A stretch of DNA of 46,301 nucleotides from contig NZ_ATZE01000003.1 of assembly GCF_000428045.1 (NCBI RefSeq), positions 219,046 to 265,346 of the forward strand. Reading direction: 5' to 3'. Within the stretch, counting starts at the first letter, position 1. Each line of letters starts with the position of its first letter. The position numbers and the translations under genes were made by a program. The notes below the pieces were generated by a model. That model saw only the letters and a list, made by a program, of their open reading frames with translations. It was not told where the DNA came from and did not search any database. Positions 41,101-46,301 of this stretch are shown one piece after another. The stretch is from Sedimenticola selenatireducens DSM 17993. Lineage in GTDB: Bacteria > Pseudomonadota > Gammaproteobacteria > Chromatiales > Chromatiaceae.

Positions 41101-43302
41101 ATGCCTGAACAACGGATTCTGCGGGTGGCTGTGCCTGCCCCGCTTCACCACTGCTTTGACTATCTGCCCCCCGCCGATTTGTCCGCCGATCAACTGGTCC
41201 CCGGCGTGCGCGTGCGGGTGCCGTTTGGTCGGGGTGAGCGTTGTGGTGTGCTGCTGGAGCTGGTCACGGCTGAGGAGAGTAGCGGGCGTCGATTGAAGCC
41301 CGCCGGGGCCGTGCTGGATACGGTGCCCCTGTTTTCCGCCGCCGATCTGGCGCTGTTGCGTTGGGCGGCGGGATATTATCAGCATCCGATCGGTGAAGTG
41401 TTTGCCAACGCCCTGCCGGTACGTTTGCGCAGGGGGGAGCCACAGGTTTCGGTGCTGCAGAAGAGCTGGACGCTGACTGCGCTCGGCAGGCAACAAGACC
41501 CGGCCAGGCTCGGACGAGCCCGGAAACAGGCCGAAGTGCTGGCGTTGTTGCAGGAGTCTGGCGGCAGCATGGATCAGGCGCAGATACTGCAGGTCTGTGG
41601 AAACTGTCGGCCGGCTTTGCAGTCGCTGCGCCAGAAGGGCTGGATTGGCTCGGATGAGCAGCCGCCGGGTGAGCTCGGAAGAGCGCACGCACCAACGCCA
41701 TCCCGGCTCAATACGGATCAACAGCAGGCGGTCGATGCGGTCGAATCGGAGTGCTTTGGGGCCTATCTGCTCGACGGGGTGACCGGTAGCGGCAAGACAG
41801 AAGTCTATCTTGCGCTGGTGGAGCGGATGCTGGAAGCCGGTCGGCAAACCCTGGTGCTGGTGCCGGAGATCGGTCTGACCCCGCAATTGATCCGCCGCTT
41901 TGAACGTCGTCTGGGCACTGGTCTGGCGGTACTCCACTCCGGTTTGGCGGCAGGTGAGCGGGAGCGCGCCTGGCATCTGGCCCGGCTGGGACATGCGGCG
42001 GTGGTGCTGGGCACCCGCTCCGCCCTGTTGACCCCATTGCCGAGGCTCGGCCTGATCGTGGTGGATGAGGAGCATGATCTCTCGTTTAAACAGCAGGATG
42101 GGTTTCGCTACTCCGCCCGGGATCTGGCGGTAATCCGGGCTCAACGCACCGGCTGTCCGGTGCTCCTGGGCAGCGCCACGCCCTCGCTGGAGACGCTGCA
42201 GAATGCCCGCACCGGACGTTACCGGCATCTGCGGCTGCCCCGAAGGGCCGGTGATGCCAAGCCCGCCCGCATGGATCTGCTGGATATCCGCTCAGTGCGC
42301 ATGGAGGCGGGGTTGTCGCCGGTGCTGATGCAGAAGCTCCGGGAGACCCTGGACAAGGGTAACCAGGCATTGCTGTTCATCAACCGGCGTGGCTATGCCC
42401 CGATTGTCACCTGCCACGCCTGTGGCTGGGTTGCCCAGTGTCGCCGTTGTGATGCGCGCATGACCCTGCATGCCGACAGTCGGCTGCTCTGGTGCCACCA
42501 CTGCGGTTCACAGCGGCGCCAGGATACGAAATGCCCGGAGTGCGGTGATACGGATCTGCGTACCCTGGGCCAGGGTACAGAGCGGGTCGAGGAGGTGTTG
42601 GCGAGCTGTTTTCCCGAAGCGGGTATTGCCCGAATCGATCGCGACACCACGCGGCGCAAGGGGAGTCTTGATCAGCTATTGAACGGCATCCGAAAAGGTA
42701 AGTATTCACTATTGCTGGGAACCCAGATGCTGGCCAAGGGACACCACTTCCCGGATGTGACCCTGGTGGGTATTCTGGATGTGGATCAGGGATTGTTCGG
42801 GGCTGATTTCCGTGCCGCGGAGCGCATGGCACAGTTGATTATACAGGTGGCGGGCCGGGCCGGGCGCGCGGAAAAACCCGGGCGGGTGCTGATCCAGACC
42901 CGGCATCCCGATCATCCCATGATGCAACTGCTGGTGCGCCAGGGCTATGCGGCCTTTGCCTCGGAAATGCTGGCGGAGCGCGAAGCCGCTGTTTTCCCCC
43001 CGTTCAGTTACCAGGCGCTGCTGCGGGCGGAGGCCCCCCGGGAGTCCGCGCCCCGGGAGTTCCTGGAGGAGGCTTGCAGTCTAGCGGAGACGCTGGCTCG
43101 GGGACGGGTCGAGCTCTGGGGTCCGGTGCCGGCGCCGATGGAGCGTCGGGCGGGGCGTTTTCGCGCCCATCTGTTGCTGCAATCAGACCAGCGCGCCGAT
43201 TTGCAGCGGCTGTTGACACCCTGGGTGAGGCGGCTGGCAACACTCAAGTCAGCGCGACGCGTGCGCTGGTCGATCGATGTGGATCCACAGGAGATGTTCT
43301 GA
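41101..43302 (+). CDS. priA: Primosomal protein N' (replication restart helicase PriA)
   Basis: A 733-residue superfamily 2 helicase that reloads the replisome at stalled forks. The N-terminal 3'-DNA-binding domain (RVAVPAPLHHCFDYLPP) is followed by Walker A LLDGVTGSGKTEVYL, the DEEH box (IVVDEEHDLSFKQQ), GSATPSLETL and the zinc-binding Cys clusters CHACGWVAQCRRC, CHHCG and CPECGDTDL. The helicase end LGTQMLAKGHHFPDVTLVGILD and QVAGRAGR is intact. Length and order are normal. argS and the SPOR gene follow, a common gammaproteobacterial order. Confidence 0.97.
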   Translation: MPEQRILRVAVPAPLHHCFDYLPPADLSADQLVPGVRVRVPFGRGERCGVLLELVTAEESSGRRLKPAGAVLDTVPLFSAADLALLRWAAGYYQHPIGEVFANALPVRLRRGEPQVSVLQKSWTLTALGRQQDPARLGRARKQAEVLALLQESGGSMDQAQILQVCGNCRPALQSLRQKGWIGSDEQPPGELGRAHAPTPSRLNTDQQQAVDAVESECFGAYLLDGVTGSGKTEVYLALVERMLEAGRQTLVLVPEIGLTPQLIRRFERRLGTGLAVLHSGLAAGERERAWHLARLGHAAVVLGTRSALLTPLPRLGLIVVDEEHDLSFKQQDGFRYSARDLAVIRAQRTGCPVLLGSATPSLETLQNARTGRYRHLRLPRRAGDAKPARMDLLDIRSVRMEAGLSPVLMQKLRETLDKGNQALLFINRRGYAPIVTCHACGWVAQCRRCDARMTLHADSRLLWCHHCGSQRRQDTKCPECGDTDLRTLGQGTERVEEVLASCFPEAGIARIDRDTTRRKGSLDQLLNGIRKGKYSLLLGTQMLAKGHHFPDVTLVGILDVDQGLFGADFRAAERMAQLIIQVAGRAGRAEKPGRVLIQTRHPDHPMMQLLVRQGYAAFASEMLAEREAAVFPPFSYQALLRAEAPRESAPREFLEEACSLAETLARGRVELWGPVPAPMERRAGRFRAHLLLQSDQRADLQRLLTPWVRRLATLKSARRVRWSIDVDPQEMF

Positions 43303-43495
43303 TCCGATCCGGCTAAACACCCAGCTTGCAACGATGTGATTGAAACAGGCATTGTCGGAGCGGCGTCTATACGGAGGTGTTCGGGAGTTAAGTCCATAGC
43401 GCGCTCCTGGTATCGACCCCTCCCGCCACCGGCAGTTACCCTCCAACCGCCTTTGTTGTATCCTTACCCGTTTCCGTTTTTCCGTTAGGTAGAAG

Positions 43496-45256
43496 ATGAA
43501 GAACCTGATTCAGCAGTTGGTTTCCCAGGCCCTGGCCAAGATCGCCGAGGATGGCCGGATTGGCGATGCGCCGATTCTCCAGCCGATCATCGAGCGCACC
43601 CGGGATGCGCGGCATGGCGATTTCGCCTGTAACGTGGCGCTGGTGCTGGCCAAGGCGGCGCGCTGCAAGCCGCGTGATCTGGCCGACCAGCTGATCGCCG
43701 CCCTACCGGCCTCGCCGGCGGTGGCGAAAGTGGAGATCGCCGGTCCCGGCTTTATCAACTTCACCCTGGCGGCGGACGCCTATCGTGCCGTAATCGGTGA
43801 GGTGCTGACCCAGGCGCATAGCTTTGGTCGCAGCACACTGGGTAAGGGCAAGCGCATTCAGGTGGAGTTCGTCTCCGCCAATCCCACCGGGCCACTGCAC
43901 GTGGGGCATGGTCGCGGGGCCGCCTACGGCGCGGTGGTGGCCGATCTGCTGGAGGCGGTGGGCTACGATGTGCACCGGGAATACTATGTCAACGATGCCG
44001 GACGACAGATGGATATCCTGGCCGCCAGTGTCTGGCTACGCTACCTGGAGCTGTGCGACGAAACCGTCCCCTTTCCCGCCAACGGTTATCGTGGCGACTA
44101 TGTCTGGGATATCGCCGCCACCCTGCACCGGGAGCATGGCGACAGCTATCGGCATGCAGCAGATGAGGTGTTTGCGGGCGTGCCGGTGGACGAGCCGGCC
44201 GGCGGCGACAAGGAGAAGCATATCGACGGGGTGATCGAGCAGGCCAAAAATCTACTCGGTGATAACCGCTATCGCTATGTCTTCGAGCTGGCCCTGAACA
44301 CCATCCTGGATGATATCCGCGATGACCTGGGCCTGTTCGGCGTTAGCTATCAGGAGTGGTACTCGGAGCGCAGCCTGACCGATTCCGGTGCCGTGAACAA
44401 GGCGCTGCAGCGCCTGCGTGACTCCGGTCATGTGTATGAGAAGGGCGGCGCGCTCTGGTTCAAGTCTACTGATTTTGGCGACGAGAAGGACCGGGTGGTG
44501 GTGCGGGACAACGGCCAGACCACCTATTTCGCCTCCGATATCGCCTATCACATGGACAAACTGGAACGCGGGTTCGAGCGCGTGATTGATGTCTGGGGCG
44601 CCGATCACCACGGCTATGTGCCGCGGGTCAAGGCGGCCATGCAGGCGGTGGGTGATGATCCCTCCCGTCTCGATGTGCTGCTGGTTCAGTTCGCCATTCT
44701 CTATCGGGGCGGCGAGCGGGTGCAGATGTCCACTCGCTCCGGCTCCTTCGTCACCCTGCGGGAACTGCGCAAGGAGGTGGGCTCGGATGCGGCGCGCTTC
44801 TTTTACGTGATGCGCAAGTGCGAGCAGCATATGGATTTCGATCTGGATCTGGCCAAGTCCCAGTCCAGCGACAATCCGGTCTACTACGTGCAGTATGCCC
44901 ATGCCCGGGTCTGCAGCGTGCTGCGCCAGGCGGCGGAAAAAGGCATTCCGGTGGAGATCAGCGAGGGCGACCGGAATCTTGAGCGGCTGACCGAGGATCA
45001 TGAGCAGGCGCTGCTGAAGACTCTGGCCCGCTACCCGGAGGTGGTCGAGAGCTCCGCCCTGAATGAAGAGCCGCACCAGTTGACACATTATGTGCGTGAT
45101 CTGGCCAATGATTTCCACACCTACTACAACGCCCACCAGTTCCTGGTGGAGGATGAGGCGCTGCGGGATGCGCGGATCAAGCTGATCCTGGCGGTGCGAC
45201 AGGTATTGCGCAATGGACTCAATTTGCTGGGAGTCTCCGCGCCGGAGAAGATGTAA
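43496..45256 (+). CDS. argS: Arginyl-tRNA synthetase
   Basis: A 586-residue class I synthetase. The HIGH-type motif is [13 protein letters not shown] after [12 protein letters not shown] (about 120-140), the KMSKS site is the family's altered MSTRSGSF, and the N-terminal tRNA D-loop domain and C-terminal anticodon domain ([16 protein letters not shown]) are complete. It lies 193 bases after priA, and its stop codon overlaps the start of the SPOR gene by one base. Confidence 0.97.
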   Translation: MKNLIQQLVSQALAKIAEDGRIGDAPILQPIIERTRDARHGDFACNVALVLAKAARCKPRDLADQLIAALPASPAVAKVEIAGPGFINFTLAADAYRAVIGEVLTQAHSFGRSTLGKGKRIQVEFVSANPTGPLHVGHGRGAAYGAVVADLLEAVGYDVHREYYVNDAGRQMDILAASVWLRYLELCDETVPFPANGYRGDYVWDIAATLHREHGDSYRHAADEVFAGVPVDEPAGGDKEKHIDGVIEQAKNLLGDNRYRYVFELALNTILDDIRDDLGLFGVSYQEWYSERSLTDSGAVNKALQRLRDSGHVYEKGGALWFKSTDFGDEKDRVVVRDNGQTTYFASDIAYHMDKLERGFERVIDVWGADHHGYVPRVKAAMQAVGDDPSRLDVLLVQFAILYRGGERVQMSTRSGSFVTLRELRKEVGSDAARFFYVMRKCEQHMDFDLDLAKSQSSDNPVYYVQYAHARVCSVLRQAAEKGIPVEISEGDRNLERLTEDHEQALLKTLARYPEVVESSALNEEPHQLTHYVRDLANDFHTYYNAHQFLVEDEALRDARIKLILAVRQVLRNGLNLLGVSAPEKM

Positions 45257-45882
45257 TGCCGCGGGATTACAAGAGTCGAGCGACGCCACAAAAAAAGGCC
45301 AAAAAACAACCCGTATCGGGTTGGGTCTGGTTTGCCGGTGGTCTGCTGATTGGCCTGTTTGTCACCCTGCTGGTCTGGCTCAAGCTGGTACCGGAGGGCC
45401 CGCGGAAGCCGACACCCGCGAGTGTTGACCGATCGTACAGCGCACCCCGTGAGGAGGTGGCAAGGCGCGAACCGGAGCCGCCCAAGGCACAATCCACGCC
45501 CAAGCCCCGTTTTGACTTCTATACCATCCTGCCGGAGATGGAGGTGGTAGTCCCGGACCCGGAACCGGAGAAAGAGCCGGCTGTCGCCCCAGCGAATAAC
45601 GGTGCGGCACCGGTGGTCAGCGCTGGTAGCAAGACCGGGACTGCGTCCGCCTACTACATGCTGCAGATGGGTTCGTTCAGGAAATTCACCGATGCGGACA
45701 AGTTGAAGGCGAGCCTGGCTCTGGTGGGTATCGAGGCCGAAATCCAGAAGTTTACCCTGGATGGCGGTGAGGTGTTCCACCGGGTGCGCAGTGGCCCCTA
45801 CACCAGTGGCCAGGTCAACACCCTGCGTACCCGGCTGGCCCAGAACAATATCAACAGCCTGGTGATCAAGCTGAAAAAATAG
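45256..45882 (+). CDS. SPOR-domain membrane protein (FtsN-like)
   Basis: A 208-residue inner-membrane protein: a short basic cytoplasmic start (RDYKSRATPQKKAKKQ), one membrane segment (about 24-42, WVWFAGGLLIGLFVTLLVWL), a long Pro/Glu-rich periplasmic linker, and a C-terminal SPOR domain (YYMLQMGSFRKFTDADKLKASLALVG...VFHRVRSGPYTS). SPOR domains bind denuded peptidoglycan at the division site, and proteins encoded after argS in this order are usually FtsN or FtsN-like. Its ATG overlaps the argS stop. Confidence 0.9.
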   Translation: MPRDYKSRATPQKKAKKQPVSGWVWFAGGLLIGLFVTLLVWLKLVPEGPRKPTPASVDRSYSAPREEVARREPEPPKAQSTPKPRFDFYTILPEMEVVVPDPEPEKEPAVAPANNGAAPVVSAGSKTGTASAYYMLQMGSFRKFTDADKLKASLALVGIEAEIQKFTLDGGEVFHRVRSGPYTSGQVNTLRTRLAQNNINSLVIKLKK

Positions 45883-45990
45883 CTATGTGACCTTACCGTG
45901 TCGGCACAAGGAGCAGTGGCGTGAAGCTCTTGGCGTGGTGTAGACCTTCCAACCCGTAGGTCGATGAGATGGCCCCTCCTCCCCCCGTAC

Positions 45991-46006
45991 TGGCGTCGAT
46001 GCGCCA
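45991..46006. other. Small palindrome in the presumed left end of the insertion sequence
   Basis: TGGCG (45991-45995) and CGCCA (46002-46006) form a short dyad about 40 bases before the transposase start. It may belong to the left end of the IS element, but the element's boundary cannot be fixed from one copy. Confidence 0.3.
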
Positions 46007-46047
46007 TGATGGAAGAGAATCAACCATCAAAGGTGGAGGAGAAGGCC

Positions 46048-46301
46048 ATGAAACAGCTTATGACAATCGGTTTGGATTTGGCAAAGCATACATTTTTTAT
46101 GGTAGCACTGAACAGTGCAGGTCAGCGGCAATGGCGCAAGAAGCTCCGTCGCAAGCAGCTGCTGAGCCACTTTGCCCAGCACCCCCCATGCCGTGTGGCG
46201 ATGGAGGCCTGCGCCGGCGCCCACTACTGGGCCAGAGGGTTACAGCCACTCGGTCACGAGGTGGTGCTGCTGCCCCCGCAGCACGTGAAGGCCTACCTGC
46301 G
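46048..46301 (+). CDS. IS110/IS1111-type transposase (N-terminal part)
   Basis: The first 84 codons of a DEDD transposase: MTIGLDLAKHTFFMVALNS with the first catalytic Asp, CRVAMEACAGAHYWARGL with the catalytic Glu, then GHEVVLLPPQHVKAYLR. The MEAC-GAHYWAR pattern fits the IS1111 group. GGAGGAGAAGG precedes the ATG. The rest, including the C-terminal Ser domain, lies outside the window, so intactness is unknown. In most gammaproteobacteria hslV would follow the SPOR gene here. Confidence 0.9.
   Translation, partial: MKQLMTIGLDLAKHTFFMVALNSAGQRQWRKKLRRKQLLSHFAQHPPCRVAMEACAGAHYWARGLQPLGHEVVLLPPQHVKAYL

Larger units (their letters stand above)
45900..46301 (+). mobile_element. IS110-family insertion sequence, IS1111 group (left part only)
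   Basis: The element begins somewhere between the SPOR gene stop and the transposase start at 46048 and runs out of the window. Its right end and the noncoding segment next to it are not visible. The left boundary given here is approximate. Confidence 0.7.

Noticed and set aside
41005-42228. 407-codon minus-strand frame opposite priA
   Set aside because: Gln/Arg/His-rich antisense product; priA is unambiguous on the plus strand.
44252-45289. 345-codon minus-strand frame opposite argS
   Set aside because: Antisense shadow of argS with no recognisable domain.
1-46301. tRNA, rRNA genes, CRISPR arrays or prophage
   Set aside because: No cloverleaf-like gene, no regularly spaced direct repeats and no phage structural genes were recognised by eye; a tRNA or covariance-model scan was not possible here.

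Overview
This is a chromosomal window from a gammaproteobacterium of moderately high GC. The order priA-argS-SPOR protein, an rpe-gph-trpEGD block, a general L-amino-acid ABC transporter (aapJQMP) and several c-di-GMP/HD-type signalling proteins fit free-living, metabolically versatile lineages such as Chromatiales or Sedimenticola-like bacteria. That placement is inference from gene content only.

Layout. (1) 1-2531: a YbfB/YjiJ-type MFS permease cut by the window edge, its divergent LysR regulator, and a hotdog thioesterase. (2) 2634-21191: an accessory catabolic island. It holds two SDRs, three crotonase-fold enzymes, an acyl-CoA dehydrogenase, a PaaH-type 3-hydroxyacyl-CoA dehydrogenase, an HSL-type esterase, a 2-aminobenzoate/benzoate-CoA-ligase-like acyl-CoA synthetase, a TetR regulator, a PaaY-type hexapeptide thioesterase, a PatZ-like acetyltransferase with a shortened ATP-grasp domain, a universal stress protein and a complete DctPQM TRAP importer. 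(3) 21626-25455: three consecutive c-di-GMP-related genes (HD-GYP, EAL, HD-GYP with a broken HD pair). (4) 25672-34306: cysK, an HDOD protein, trpDGE, gph, rpe, a DUF3530-like hydrolase and a PaaI-like thioesterase. (5) 34773-38989: aapJQMP. (6) 39029-45882: fructosamine kinase, HNH endonuclease, priA, argS, SPOR protein. (7) 46048-end: the start of an IS110/IS1111-type transposase.

The most interesting part is the island in (2). Eight copies of an 18-bp palindrome, TGAATGA-N4-TCATTCA or close variants, lie in five intergenic regions: two in front of the BadH-like SDR operon and one toward the divergent SDR (3521-3748), two in front of the acyl-CoA synthetase (12894-12948), one in front of the TetR and paaY genes (14236-14253), and two in front of the TRAP operon (21277-21340). 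None was noticed in the other intergenic regions. The motif is essentially the operator known for the TetR-family fatty-acid regulator FadR (YsiA) of Bacillus subtilis. The TetR protein encoded at 13420-14082 is therefore the likely master repressor of a self-contained regulon for import, CoA activation and beta-oxidation-like breakdown of a carboxylic acid.

The enzymes match parts of known pathways: BadH-like SDR (alicyclic acids), PaaF/PaaH/PaaY-like proteins (phenylacetate, adipyl-CoA branch), and a ligase and crotonase like those beside 2-aminobenzoyl-CoA/salicylyl-CoA pathways. No ring oxygenase, ring reductase or thiolase is present in the window. An alicyclic or otherwise already reduced carboxylic acid is the simplest substrate guess, but the true substrate is unknown.
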